Below are positions 7,283-15,500 of a stretch of 36,690 bases of DNA, one piece after another (positions within the stretch are counted from its first letter, which is position 1; every line of letters starts with the position of its first letter). The notes under the pieces were generated by a model, which was given only the letters and a program-made list of their open reading frames with translations, did not search any database and was not told the origin of the DNA. The stretch spans positions 1 to 36,690 of the forward strand of contig NZ_CALHIK010000100.1 in NCBI RefSeq assembly GCF_938030785.1, read 5' to 3'. Position numbers and translations under genes: made by a program. Source of the stretch: an uncultured Campylobacter sp. GTDB lineage: Bacteria; Campylobacterota; Campylobacteria; Campylobacterales; Campylobacteraceae.

Positions 7283-7792
7283 TTACTCTCCTAAATTTGA
7301 TCTTACTTTCGCCATATAATCCACCCCGCTGATAAGCAAGATCATATTCTCGCTATCTTTGAGCACCACTGGCACCTTGTCGATATTGATATCGACGAAA
7401 TGCGCCTGCAATGTGATCGTAACTTCCATCTCGGCGCCGCTTTCAAAATCTGCAAATTCAATCTTTGTAATATCACCCGTAAAAGCTGCGCTAAACGGCT
7501 TCGGCTCGCCTGATGCTTGATAGATCGAGGCGGTGAAAAGAAACGGCACGCGCGAGCTAAAGGCATTCAGACCCATAGCAAGCCAAGTGTTTCTATCTGC
7601 AATGCGGATCGTGAAGCTTACCTCGGTCGCAGCCAAAATGCCGCTGCTATAATTTGCGCTAAGCGCACCTTTGGCCTCTATCGTCTCAAACTCCATAGTA
7701 GGAAGTTTGAGCGTTTTTGTAACGCCTAAATAGCCCTGACCGTTTACAAATACATTGCACTCCTGCACTGCTTGAGGAATAATTCTTTTCAT
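7283..7792 (-). CDS. FII: major tail tube protein (P2 gpFII-like)
   Basis: A 169-residue protein, the usual length of P2 FII (172). It has the family start 'IPQAVQECNVFVNGQGYLG', 'LKLPTMEFETIEAKGALS' and the later 'DFESGAEMEVTITLQAHFV'. It polymerises to form the tube inside the sheath. It has a strong AAGGAGAAAAAT start and lies between sheath and gpE as in P2. Confidence 0.92.
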   Translation of the reverse strand: MKRIIPQAVQECNVFVNGQGYLGVTKTLKLPTMEFETIEAKGALSANYSSGILAATEVSFTIRIADRNTWLAMGLNAFSSRVPFLFTASIYQASGEPKPFSAAFTGDITKIEFADFESGAEMEVTITLQAHFVDINIDKVPVVLKDSENMILLISGVDYMAKVRSNLGE

Positions 7793-7825
7793 ATTTTTCT
7801 CCTTGTTTTAAAATTCTCCGTCTCT

Positions 7826-8989
7826 CTACCTACTGAGCGAATCCATTAGCACCTTGCCGTATGTATCTACGTAGATAAAATCTAACGTTAGTTGCTTTAC
7901 GATCGGGTTATTTTGCATTCTGACGTCAAGATAAAATTTCCCTGCCGTAATGTTTGCAAGGGTATTTTTCGCGCTCCAGCTAAGTTCATACCCGAGCAGT
8001 ACTCTAGCTCCTACGAGAGCCCGCAGTAGCTCATCTACGCTTCTTTTTGCGTGATAGAGTTGATCGGCTTTGCGATCTATCGCAAAAAACACCCCTTTTT
8101 GGCAAGCCTGCGAGATACGATCAAAAATCCTTCCCCTGGCAAGATCCTGCCAAATGCTATCGACGTCGCTAGTCTCTCCGCCCCAAGCCCGAAAGCCGCT
8201 TTCTCTGATGATCGTGCTGATATGCGCCGCGCGTAGTTCATCCGCCGTGCAGGTTTCGCCCAGCTCAAAGTCTACGTCTATCGCCGTGCCGACGATACCG
8301 CCCATCACTCGGTTAGAATAGCTATCGGAATATCCGAATTCGCTAAGGCCGTCTACATAGGCGATCATTCCGGCAATACGAGCCGATTGAGGCGTCATTG
8401 CATAATCGTTTGTTTCATCGTCCCAGGTCTTGACATAAGGATAGGCGGCAAGCAGGCGAGAGGTGCCGAAGCTTCCCATCTTTGTGATAGCTTCGCTTGC
8501 GCTTGAAGCTTTGAGATCAACGATACCGGTGGCTTTAAGCCTTGTAGCCATAGCTTCGAGTGCTGATTTGATTGCGTCCTCGCCGCTAAACTCGGGAGCG
8601 ATTAGCAAATTTGGACGATAGCCGGTTGCGGACTTTGCATTTTTAAAGGCCTCGATTGCGGCCTTACAAGCCGTGATATCGTCGCTATCATCATTATTAT
8701 CGGTACGAGTAAAAACCGATAAGATAATTTGCGTTTGCACCGCTTGATCAGCTATAGCTTTTAGCGCGCGATAGATTGAGCCTTTTTTAAATTGCTCGCT
8801 CGCCTTCTTTTTCGCCTCGTAAATTTCCTCGAGTGCGGTAATCGCCTTATCGGTCGTCATAAAAAAATGTAGGCCGTTTTGTAGCACCTCTTCATATCCT
8901 GCTATCCCGATAGGCGTAGTACTTTCTACACTTATCGGTCGCGCCGCCTCTGCCGAAACGGTTACGTTTACTCCAAATTTTGCAGCCAT
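7826..8989 (-). CDS. FI: contractile tail sheath protein (P2 gpFI-like)
   Basis: A 387-residue protein, near the P2 FI length (396). I use ATG 8989 (GGAGAAAAG just upstream; protein starts MAAKFGVNVTVSAE). The frame stays open a further 31 codons upstream, but that part overlaps the neighbouring gene and has no ribosome-binding site. 'VESTTPIGIAGYEEV' and 'ESGFRAWGGETSD' (the W-G stretch before the C-terminal domain) are typical of sheath proteins. The C-terminal 'LTLDFIYVDTYGKVL' closes the family fold. Confidence 0.93.
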   Translation of the reverse strand: MAAKFGVNVTVSAEAARPISVESTTPIGIAGYEEVLQNGLHFFMTTDKAITALEEIYEAKKKASEQFKKGSIYRALKAIADQAVQTQIILSVFTRTDNNDDSDDITACKAAIEAFKNAKSATGYRPNLLIAPEFSGEDAIKSALEAMATRLKATGIVDLKASSASEAITKMGSFGTSRLLAAYPYVKTWDDETNDYAMTPQSARIAGMIAYVDGLSEFGYSDSYSNRVMGGIVGTAIDVDFELGETCTADELRAAHISTIIRESGFRAWGGETSDVDSIWQDLARGRIFDRISQACQKGVFFAIDRKADQLYHAKRSVDELLRALVGARVLLGYELSWSAKNTLANITAGKFYLDVRMQNNPIVKQLTLDFIYVDTYGKVLMDSLSR

Positions 8990-9003
8990 CTTTTCTCCTT
9001 TGT

Positions 9004-9546
9004 TTAAAATTTCGATATCAAATATATGGCGATAAACGCCAAATCCTGCATAGCCCCATAAAACACCTCTTGTCTGCCCCACGCATCGCTCGCCTCAAAA
9101 GCTCGAAATCGCAGCGTCCATTTCGTGCGATATCCTAGCTCACAAGCAAGCGGAAAGCCCGCCGCAAGAGCTACGGCAAAAAGCGGGGCGGTATAGACGC
9201 CCGCAAAGAGCAGCGGTACGAATACCGGCAGCCACCATAAAAGCCCGCGCAGAGATAGGCAAAGCCTGCAATACGCTAGCCAATGAGTTTTGGGCTCGAA
9301 AAGCCTAGCGGCGACGCGCTCTATGAGCCTATTTTCACGCTCATCTTTGAAGTCGCTATGCGTGATGAGCGCACCGACCCATACGCCCCAGCCTTTGGCC
9401 TCGCCCAGCAAATACCCAAGTCCGCAGATGATGGCTACGAAAAAATTGCCGTAAAAGGCAAATATTAGTAGCGCCACTACCAAAGCGTTCAGCTTGGCGA
9501 AATAGCTATACTGCCCGCGTAGTCTATTCAGTATCCAAAACATCAT
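9004..9546 (-). CDS. membrane protein of unknown function (between fibre and sheath genes)
   Basis: A 180-residue protein with about four hydrophobic segments: around 22-45 ('LVVALLIFAFYGNFFVAII'), a second short one through 'GWGVWVGALI', then about 104-125 ('GLLWWLPVFVPLLFAGVY') and 124-138. Between them is a charged loop 'DERENRLIERVAARLFEP'. I do not recognise the family. It overlaps the stop of the small membrane gene before it, so the two are probably cotranslated. In P2 the gap between G and FI holds the independent Z/fun exclusion gene. Confidence 0.65.
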   Translation of the reverse strand: MMFWILNRLRGQYSYFAKLNALVVALLIFAFYGNFFVAIICGLGYLLGEAKGWGVWVGALITHSDFKDERENRLIERVAARLFEPKTHWLAYCRLCLSLRGLLWWLPVFVPLLFAGVYTAPLFAVALAAGFPLACELGYRTKWTLRFRAFEASDAWGRQEVFYGAMQDLAFIAIYLISKF

Positions 9547-9800
9547 CGCTCCTTTGGACGGCTTTTGACTATATCTGCGAATTCATCGCCGAGCAGATAC
9601 CAAAAAGGTCTTGAGCCGTCCTCATACTGAAATTTTGCGAAGTCGTCTGGATGCGTTGCAAGGTGTGCGATCACTCGAAAGATATTCATCATATTTGAGC
9701 GATCCCATTGATCGCACTTGCGCGCCCGCAAGAATATAACCAGCGGGCAGGCAAGAATTCCTAAAATAAAGCTCGTCAAAAAAAGTATAAAATATCCCAT
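9543..9800 (-). CDS. small membrane-anchored protein of unknown function
   Basis: An 85-residue protein with one N-terminal membrane segment ('FILFLTSFILGILACPLVIF', about 4-23), then a basic 'LRARKCDQWDRSN' and a soluble tail ending 'FADIVKSRPKER'. It ends in overlap with the next membrane gene. Small proteins like this are seen at this place in Campylobacter Mu-like prophages as far as I recall, but the role is unknown. Confidence 0.6.
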   Translation of the reverse strand: MGYFILFLTSFILGILACPLVIFLRARKCDQWDRSNMMNIFRVIAHLATHPDDFAKFQYEDGSRPFWYLLGDEFADIVKSRPKER

Positions 9801-9809
9801 AAAATCCTC

Positions 9810-10295
9810 CTATACTTCTATTGTGTCTGCAAATTTGATAGCCTCAAGCGCCTTTGAGGTTTTTGCCTTCTCGATTGCGGTTTCATAGCCCCACTTCAGC
9901 ACATGCAATTTCTGCCCGGCAATCTGAATGGCACGCTTGATCTTTTTGAGATCCTCTTGCCCGTTTATCTTTTTCATCGTATTGTCATACATCCTAAAGC
10001 CCCGCACCTCGAGGCTATCGAAGGTATCGATCATGCTTCCGATATTGAGCAGGTATTTATATCCGCCGTTGACGGCGCCAAAGTCTTTGATTTCAACCTT
10101 GCAGCTCTCGCCCATTGCGTTCACCCACGAAGCGAGCTCTGCGGTCTTTGCGGCTTTGAGCTCCTCAAGGCTCGGCTCAAGCATACTTTTTGCCTGCGCT
10201 TCTGTTATTTTTGTTAGACCCTCTTTGATCTGATCCTCGCTTACGTCATCGTCATAGGCATAGACTTCACCTTGTGAATTTTTGTAATACTTCAT
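9810..10295 (-). CDS. tail fibre assembly-like protein (DUF4376-like)
   Basis: A 161-residue protein just after the tail fibre gene, the place of P2 gpG. The start ('MKYYKNSQGEVYAYDDDVSE') resembles tail fibre assembly proteins that begin with a short beta domain. The rest ('LEELKAAKTAELASWVNA', 'YKYLLNIGSMIDTFDSL', 'KIKRAIQIAGQKLHVLKW') fits the DUF4376 pattern. It likely helps the fibre fold or trimerise; this is inferred from position and general resemblance. Confidence 0.65.
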   Translation of the reverse strand: MKYYKNSQGEVYAYDDDVSEDQIKEGLTKITEAQAKSMLEPSLEELKAAKTAELASWVNAMGESCKVEIKDFGAVNGGYKYLLNIGSMIDTFDSLEVRGFRMYDNTMKKINGQEDLKKIKRAIQIAGQKLHVLKWGYETAIEKAKTSKALEAIKFADTIEV

Positions 10296-10304
10296 AATAT
10301 CTCC

Positions 10305-11549
10305 TTACCTTAATTCCCACCATTCTAAGGGAGGATAATTTTTATATATTATTTTGTATGTCGCTCCTGCAGGTATAGGCGCAACAATGATGCAGCCGTC
10401 AGCATTGCTATATGTGATATTCCTAATGACCTTTTCTCCGTTAATTTCTAGTTCGCAAGTTTGCGAGCTAGAAGATTGCTGCTGTGAAACAAAAATGAAA
10501 ATAGGCCTACCTGTAGTGTTTGTATAAATTTCGCCATTTCTTCTTTTGCTTTTGAGGTTTTGTAAAGTTTGCCCTATACCGATGCTGGCGTTTTTGTCCG
10601 CGTATTCTTTCGCGGCTTTCTCGCTTACGGCTGCATCGCTCAAGCTCCCAGTGATGGAATTCTTTAGTTTTACGATGCCGGCTTTTACCTCGGTAGCATA
10701 CGGGGATTTATCTACATTCGTAACTTCAAAGACGTTTTTTACCTTGATGAGTATGATCACGCTCATATTGTATGGGCGATTTTCAGAGGCTACCGGCACT
10801 GCGCGCGAGGCATCAAAATTCAAGGTGTATGTACTGCAGAAATGAACCCTACGAGTTCCTTCATCCACCATACTGCCTGCGGCGGTTTGAAAAATCAGCT
10901 TGCCGTCGTGTCCGCCTTGGGATAAAATAGTTCCCATCACTCCGGTAATATTCCTGATAGCATCGTCTTGCGCTATCCCAAGGCTCGCCGCATTGCCGCC
11001 CGTGCCGCGGATAAATTTGCCGTCGTTGAATTTCGGCAGATTGAAGTGCTCGCCGCTTCCGCCATAAGTATAGCCGATGACGTCGAATAGCTCGATATAT
11101 TCGGATTTCTGAAGTCTTCTGCCGTCTGCCGGAAGAAAGCCCGCCGGGGTAGTTCGATTGCTAGACCAAAGCAGATATGAGCCTATCTTCAGCCCGTCGC
11201 TAGCCTCGGATTTGAGGGCGTATTTATCGGCGGCAAGCCCGCCGAGTTTTGCGCTATCTGCGGCGGTTTCGGATTTACCGAGCTTTTCACCGATAGTCGT
11301 GCCTATGGCGGTGAGCTTTTCATCCACCTCGGTTTTTGAGTAGCTATCCTCAACGTCTCGTTTCTTTGCAAGGGCGGTATCTACGCTATTTTTATCATTC
11401 TCGAGCTGCTCTTTTAGATAGCTCGTGCGGTTTGCCAGCTGCTTAGCCTGTTTGTTACTTATGCCGTCTATTCCGCCCACTACGGGGTCGGTTACTTCGA
11501 GCTGATATATCCCTTCTTCCCAAATTTTATCTTCTTTCACATTAGCCAT
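10305..11549 (-). CDS. H: tail fibre protein with collar domain (P2 gpH-like)
   Basis: A 414-residue protein. I use ATG 11549, which has GGAG 7 bases upstream and overlaps the end of gene I by 8 bases; the frame could start 9 codons earlier. The N-terminus ('WEEGIYQLEVTDPVVGG') is the baseplate-binding part. A phage collar domain follows near the middle ('GFLPADGRRLQKSEYIELFD', then 'LPKFNDGKFIRG'). Next comes a fibre repeat ('ATEVKAGIVKLKNSITGSLS'), and the C-terminus is a likely receptor-binding tip. It is short next to P2 H (669). No invertible C-terminal segment or recombinase gene was seen. Confidence 0.85.
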   Translation of the reverse strand: MANVKEDKIWEEGIYQLEVTDPVVGGIDGISNKQAKQLANRTSYLKEQLENDKNSVDTALAKKRDVEDSYSKTEVDEKLTAIGTTIGEKLGKSETAADSAKLGGLAADKYALKSEASDGLKIGSYLLWSSNRTTPAGFLPADGRRLQKSEYIELFDVIGYTYGGSGEHFNLPKFNDGKFIRGTGGNAASLGIAQDDAIRNITGVMGTILSQGGHDGKLIFQTAAGSMVDEGTRRVHFCSTYTLNFDASRAVPVASENRPYNMSVIILIKVKNVFEVTNVDKSPYATEVKAGIVKLKNSITGSLSDAAVSEKAAKEYADKNASIGIGQTLQNLKSKRRNGEIYTNTTGRPIFIFVSQQQSSSSQTCELEINGEKVIRNITYSNADGCIIVAPIPAGATYKIIYKNYPPLEWWELR

Positions 11550-12096
11550 TGTATGCTCCATAGTTGAATTGATCATTATATTTTATCTGTCCATTGTGCT
11601 TGATCTGATTTGTTGAATGCTCGATCAGAGCTAGCACGCACCTTGCGGGCGCCGCCGCTTTTGCCGCGGTCGCTATCGCCGCCGCCTTGTTCTTTGAAAG
11701 AGGAATGCTACTTATGATGCTATATTCGGCCCAGTGTGAATTTGAGCCATAAAATCTGCTTCTATCATGTTTTATAGAGCCGTCATATTTCTGCCCTAAA
11801 TTTCCCTCTACTATGATCGCTCCGCTATCGATCGCATTCACCGCCTTTTTGACTGCGTAAAAGGTGCCCGAATAGTAGTGAATTTTAAAGGCCTCTTTGA
11901 CAAGCAGCCTTGCGACGGTCTCATTTAGCCCATCTATATTCACATCCAGGCTATCTGCCAAAATCCCAAGAAGCGAAGCGGGGCAACTATCCGCCAAGGT
12001 ATTTATCGCGCCTATATCAAGACCTGCAAGGCTCAACCCAAAAAGATCGTCCAGCTTCTTGTCAAATTTTGGCTTTCCATTCGGCAAAATACTCAT
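11542..12096 (-). CDS. I: tail protein I (P2 gpI-like baseplate)
   Basis: A 184-residue protein of the P2 gpI family (176). Typical stretches are 'SCPASLLGILADSLDV' and 'LVKEAFKIHYYSGTFYAVKK'. It joins the fibres to the baseplate wedge. Its ATG overlaps the stop of J (ATGA), and its stop overlaps the fibre start. Confidence 0.9.
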   Translation of the reverse strand: MSILPNGKPKFDKKLDDLFGLSLAGLDIGAINTLADSCPASLLGILADSLDVNIDGLNETVARLLVKEAFKIHYYSGTFYAVKKAVNAIDSGAIIVEGNLGQKYDGSIKHDRSRFYGSNSHWAEYSIISSIPLSKNKAAAIATAAKAAAPARCVLALIEHSTNQIKHNGQIKYNDQFNYGAYNG

Positions 12097-13178
12097 AATA
12101 CGGCCTTTGCGAAGCTCAGCTCAAATTTGATTTTCACAAAGCTATCCACGTCCGCCTTTATATCGGCGGCGGGCTGTTTTAAATTTACTCGGTACACCCC
12201 CTCGCGGTGCAGAGTAGAATAGATATAGCTTAAATTTAGATCCTCGCCGAGGCTTAGACTGGTCCTGCCGGCTTCGATTTCGCTTTGAATTTGGGTCTGC
12301 AAAAGCATATCTTTTAGCTCGAGCTCGGCCTTAATGACGGCGTTTATAATCTTGGCATTCTCTACGACTACGGTATCGCAAAGCGGCCGCACCCGCTCGC
12401 CGCCTATATAGTTTTGCACGTCTGCTCTCGTCTCTTCGCTCATATCGGTAGTTTTTAGATAGAGCTTCACGATGCCTGGCCCTCCGTTTATCACGCTTAC
12501 TTCCTCAACCTTAGCATTGGCGCTAAGGGCGTGATAGATATAGGCTTTCCTGCTTCCTGCCGTAGAAAATCGCTCCAGCGAAAGCACGGCGCGATCGCGT
12601 AGCCTCTCGTCGCTCTCTTCATCCGCACCGCCCTCAAAGCGCGATGTTTGACGCGCTTTAAGCACGAATGAAAAAGGCGTTTGGATGAGCTCGCATTTTA
12701 GATCGCTTTGCTTGACGAAGGTCTGCAATACGCTACGGCCTGTACCCTTTAGCTGCCCGGCAGCTATAACGATGTCATCTTTGATCGCGGCAAGCTCGCC
12801 GGAGCTTGCACACAAGATAGTGCCTTTCGGAATTAGTACGTCCGAATCGCGCGCCATACTCAAGGTGAATTCTACTTTCGCTACGGGTCTTTCGCCCTTT
12901 TTGCGTGCGATTCCGTACATCGCAACGATATTGTCAAGATCAGCTCCCTGCGCAAAAGGTAGCAGCATAGATTTTACGGCGCTATTTATGCGGGCTCGCA
13001 AAAGTAGCTCTCGATATGCAAGCGTTTCAAGCAGAGCCGAAAAGCGGTCGCTTTCAAGAAGCGAAATTTCATCGTCATTTAGATGCTTTTTAAAAAGCTC
13101 TTTAACAGCTTTTAAAATTTCATCGTAGCTAAGCTGTTCGATTACATTGGGATAAGGCAAATTTTTAAGAAAACTCAT
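12093..13178 (-). CDS. J: baseplate protein J (P2 gpJ-like)
   Basis: A 361-residue protein of the baseplate J family (P2 gpJ 302). 'LPYPNVIEQLSYDEILKAV' starts it. The middle has 'LPFAQGADLDNIVAMYGI' and 'EGGADEESDERLRDRAVLS', the signature of baseplate J. It forms the wedge with W and I. Start and stop both overlap the neighbours by four bases. Confidence 0.92.
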   Translation of the reverse strand: MSFLKNLPYPNVIEQLSYDEILKAVKELFKKHLNDDEISLLESDRFSALLETLAYRELLLRARINSAVKSMLLPFAQGADLDNIVAMYGIARKKGERPVAKVEFTLSMARDSDVLIPKGTILCASSGELAAIKDDIVIAAGQLKGTGRSVLQTFVKQSDLKCELIQTPFSFVLKARQTSRFEGGADEESDERLRDRAVLSLERFSTAGSRKAYIYHALSANAKVEEVSVINGGPGIVKLYLKTTDMSEETRADVQNYIGGERVRPLCDTVVVENAKIINAVIKAELELKDMLLQTQIQSEIEAGRTSLSLGEDLNLSYIYSTLHREGVYRVNLKQPAADIKADVDSFVKIKFELSFAKAVL

Positions 13179-13462
13179 ATCTCTACTCCGATCTCTTTGC
13201 CGTTTGTTAGCACAATTTTAAAACTCAGCTTGTGATCTTTGAAGCTTATGAGCTTCACTTCGTCGATCTGCACCCGCTTTTCCCAGCGCTGCACCGCTTC
13301 GATGACGAAATAGCTCAAATCGGCGCGAAACTCATCATTGACCCGCCTATCGATCAGCTCAAAAAGGCGGCTGCCATATTCGGGCAGCATCACGCGCGAG
13401 CCGATAGGAGTGCTTAGAATATCTTTTATGCTATCTTCTACGCTTATTAAGTATTTACCCAT
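13175..13462 (-). CDS. W: baseplate protein W (P2 gpW / T4 gp25-like)
   Basis: A 95-residue protein with the gp25-like lysozyme-fold core: 'SIKDILSTPIGSRVMLPEYG' and 'RRVNDEFRADLSYFVIEAVQ', then 'EVKLISFKDHKLSFKI'. Typical length for the family. It is a wedge component. It starts two bases after the stop of V. Confidence 0.92.
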   Translation of the reverse strand: MGKYLISVEDSIKDILSTPIGSRVMLPEYGSRLFELIDRRVNDEFRADLSYFVIEAVQRWEKRVQIDEVKLISFKDHKLSFKIVLTNGKEIGVEI

Positions 13463-13463
13463 C

Positions 13464-14069
13464 TCAATCCCTCGCTACTCCGCCGTTGGTATGGCTCGAA
13501 AGCGAGCCCCTGCCATCGCTGATGTCGCCGCTTGCCTTGAGCGAGCCTATGATACTCAGATCTCCATTGATCGCAAAGCTTCCGCTTCCTCCGCCGCTTC
13601 CCGCGGTCGAGATTGATCCTTGAATGACCGTATTTCCCAAAAGCTTGATATTTCCGCTTTGCACGGTAGTATCGTCCGCTTTTACGCTCACCGATTTTGC
13701 GGTCAAGCTTGCGTTTTCGCAGGTGATATTGATCTGCTTCGGACTTGAAATTTCAAGGCTGGAGCTAGCCGTATCATACGAAAAGCTTACTCCATCCTCA
13801 AAACTTGCGTGGATCTTCTTATCGGTCGCGGCCGCCTTGTGAGCGGCCTGATAGATACCACGTAGGATCACGCCTGCATTGAGCTCGCCTCGTATCGGCA
13901 GCACAAGCACCTGCTCTCCAACGCGAATCGGCGCGAAGCCCGTGGCGAAAGAATTGGCAAAAGGCTGGAATACGGGTAAGAAGTCGGTGACCATATCGCC
14001 GATCGCAACCCGTGCGCGATCTCCGCCTACTTCGCTGATGATGCCGATCTCGTTTAGGTTATTGCTCAT
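13464..14069 (-). CDS. V: baseplate spike protein V (P2 gpV-like)
   Basis: A 201-residue protein (P2 gpV 211). The N-terminal OB-like domain is clear ('IISEVGGDRARVAIGDMVTD', 'IRVGEQVLVLPIRGEL'), followed by a beta-helix spike with repeating short strands. The tip reads 'SLSSHTNGGVARD'. In P2-type spikes the tip usually has an HxH pair that binds iron; here it is H-T-N. The ATG overlaps the holin-like gene by 11 bases. Confidence 0.9.
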   Translation of the reverse strand: MSNNLNEIGIISEVGGDRARVAIGDMVTDFLPVFQPFANSFATGFAPIRVGEQVLVLPIRGELNAGVILRGIYQAAHKAAATDKKIHASFEDGVSFSYDTASSSLEISSPKQINITCENASLTAKSVSVKADDTTVQSGNIKLLGNTVIQGSISTAGSGGGSGSFAINGDLSIIGSLKASGDISDGRGSLSSHTNGGVARD

Positions 14070-14352
14070 ATTGTTCGTCCTTGTTTCTATCGTCTAGATC
14101 AAATTTATTTCTTATAAATCCGACTGCCAAATCCAAAATTCCGCTACCTTTAAAGGCGCCGATCCCGCAGATCGCAAGGCTCAGGCGCATATCTTTGAAG
14201 AAAAAGAAAGATATTTCATAAACGATGTATGCGCTAAAACAGCCGTCCAATACTCGTTTGATAAAATTGCCCGCGCCACGCTCGCCATGTTTCAAAAAAG
14301 CCGTTACGCTGCCCGCAACGCCCGCAGCTAGCACATAAAGCAGATACTCCAT
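14059..14352 (-). CDS. holin-like membrane protein (LydA-like)
   Basis: A 97-residue protein with about three hydrophobic segments (about 2-19, 36-52, 55-73), a glycine-rich loop 'GIGAFKGSGILDLAVGFI' and a charged C-terminal tail 'DLDDRNKDEQYEQ'. Size, topology and place in the lysis cassette fit the LydA-type holin family. It would form the membrane lesion that releases or activates the lysozyme. Identification rests on context and general pattern. Confidence 0.65.
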   Translation of the reverse strand: MEYLLYVLAAGVAGSVTAFLKHGERGAGNFIKRVLDGCFSAYIVYEISFFFFKDMRLSLAICGIGAFKGSGILDLAVGFIRNKFDLDDRNKDEQYEQ

Positions 14353-14355
14353 TGC

Positions 14356-14538
14356 TCATACTTTAAAGGTTCTATAGAGCGACGCAGGCGAAAAAAGAGC
14401 GCCCGTAACGCCTATACAAAGCGACCAAAGCAGGAGTACTAAATTTTCGCTTCGTATAAGATTGTCAAAGACTACGTAAAGCTCAAGATTAAATACCACT
14501 AAGACAAAAGCCCTCAGTAAATAAATCAAAGCTTTCAT
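14356..14538 (-). CDS. small membrane protein, second holin or antiholin candidate
   Basis: A 60-residue protein if started at ATG 14538 (GGGAGAGAAACG upstream); the frame is open 13 codons further but that part overlaps the Rz1 gene. It has two hydrophobic stretches: 'LIYLLRAFVLVVFNLELYVV' and 'LVLLLWSLCIGVTGALF'. It lies between holin-like and Rz1 genes, three bases from the holin start. Function inferred only from place. Confidence 0.6.
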   Translation of the reverse strand: MKALIYLLRAFVLVVFNLELYVVFDNLIRSENLVLLLWSLCIGVTGALFSPASLYRTFKV

Positions 14539-14759
14539 CGTTTCTCTCCCGTGCAGTCTTTGGCTATCTCCTCGCATCTCAAAAAGTACCTCACAAGCTC
14601 TTTATGCGCTTCAAAGCTGCCGTTTGCCGCAGGTTTAAGCGGCATTTTCAGATTACAGCGCACCGGCACATAGACTTGTTTTACCTGCGGCTCCTTTGCG
14701 CCGCAGCCGCATAAATAAAGTACGCTAAAAAGCGCTATCAAGAAGTTTTTTATATGCAT
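14535..14759 (-). CDS. Rz1-like outer-membrane lipoprotein (o-spanin)
   Basis: A 74-residue protein from ATG 14759. It has a lipoprotein signal: 'MHIKNFLIALFSVLYLCGC', with lipobox LCGC and lipidated Cys at residue 19. Then comes a proline-containing periplasmic part ('VPVRCNLKMPLKPAANG'). Its start lies within the end of the Rz-like gene, out of frame, the usual Rz/Rz1 layout. The pair fuses inner and outer membranes at lysis. The frame is open 27 codons further up, but without a signal peptide there. Confidence 0.75.
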   Translation of the reverse strand: MHIKNFLIALFSVLYLCGCGAKEPQVKQVYVPVRCNLKMPLKPAANGSFEAHKELVRYFLRCEEIAKDCTGEKR

Positions 14760-15036
14760 CGAGTTGTGCCTCGCAACTTTTATCTTTGACGTAAATTTTT
14801 GAAACGTTTTTGATCTTATCCTCGTTACGGCGGCTTGCATTCACCTCAAGGGATTTGATCGCGGCGTTTTGCAGGCTTAGATTTAGCTCGCATTGCTGTA
14901 ACTGCACCTTTAGCCCTGCATTTTCGGTGCTTAGCTGCGAAATATCGCTTTTTAGAAGCGCTATGCAAATTCCGCTTGCGACCAGCGTTGCCGCAAAGGC
15001 GATGCCTACAAATTTAAGATTTAGAAAGTAGTCCAT
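14725..15036 (-). CDS. Rz-like i-spanin
   Basis: A 103-residue protein with a single N-terminal membrane anchor ('FVGIAFAATLVASGICIALL', about 9-28) and a coiled-coil periplasmic part ('LSTENAGLKVQLQQCELNL'). That is the i-spanin topology. The o-spanin gene begins inside its last 35 bases. It overlaps the lysozyme stop by 23 bases. It spans the periplasm with the lipoprotein partner. Confidence 0.75.
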   Translation of the reverse strand: MDYFLNLKFVGIAFAATLVASGICIALLKSDISQLSTENAGLKVQLQQCELNLSLQNAAIKSLEVNASRRNEDKIKNVSKIYVKDKSCEAQLDAYKKLLDSAF

Positions 15037-15457
15037 TTAGCACCTTCTTTGCACGATTTGGAGTTTGCTGCGCCCAGAGGCTGCGAAGTCCGTTTGCGAT
15101 AGCCTTTTCATATTCGCTAGTTCTTATGTAGTGAAGCGTCGTAACGAATTTTTTAACCTTGTTAACGTCCATCTGATAGCACATCTCTATCACTACGTCC
15201 TGCACGTTTTGCGGTTTGTCTTGAAGCCAGGCAAAGGCTTCAAATACCCTAGGCTTTAACTTTTTTAATTTCAGCTCTAAAATTTGATCCGCCGCCGCGC
15301 GGCCCATCGGCTCTATCTTTCCGCCGTTTAGTGCTAGCTCGTCTTTGCTTAGCGCCGAAACTAAAAAGCCGTAGCCGATAGTCTTGTAGCCCCTTGTGTC
15401 CTCATAAATTTCACCGCAAAAGCCCTCGTTTTCCTTGATGTTTGCGATTAGGCTCAT
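15014..15457 (-). CDS. endolysin, T4-type lysozyme (GH24)
   Basis: A 147-residue muramidase. The T4 triad is present at the same numbers as in T4: Glu11 (in ENEGF), Asp20 (in YEDTRG) and Thr26 (in KTIGYG). 'MCYQMDVNKVKKF' and 'SLWAQQTPNRAKKVLNGL' match the C-terminal lobe ('W..QTP.RA'). It has no signal peptide or signal-anchor, so export should need the holin. It lies in the P2 gene K position. Confidence 0.93.
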   Translation of the reverse strand: MSLIANIKENEGFCGEIYEDTRGYKTIGYGFLVSALSKDELALNGGKIEPMGRAAADQILELKLKKLKPRVFEAFAWLQDKPQNVQDVVIEMCYQMDVNKVKKFVTTLHYIRTSEYEKAIANGLRSLWAQQTPNRAKKVLNGLLSKS

Positions 15458-15500
15458 TCTTCGCTCCTCGGTTTATCTAAAACTTTTGCGGCAATAAATC

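Noticed and set aside
7270..7286. CATTTTTTAC as a dispersed repeat family (seen near 1651, 7277, 15504, 24338, 29470, 33601)
   Set aside because: In each case it is the reverse of GTAAAAAATG, a common ribosome-binding and start context here, not a mobile repeat.
9004..9082. Longer N-terminus of the tail sheath, up to 9082
   Set aside because: It overlaps the membrane gene, has no ribosome-binding site, and the ATG at 8989 has GGAGAAAAG and the normal sheath start.
10305..11549. Invertible tail fibre segment as in Mu
   Set aside because: No second fibre C-terminus, no inverted gix-like pair and no Gin-type recombinase gene found nearby.
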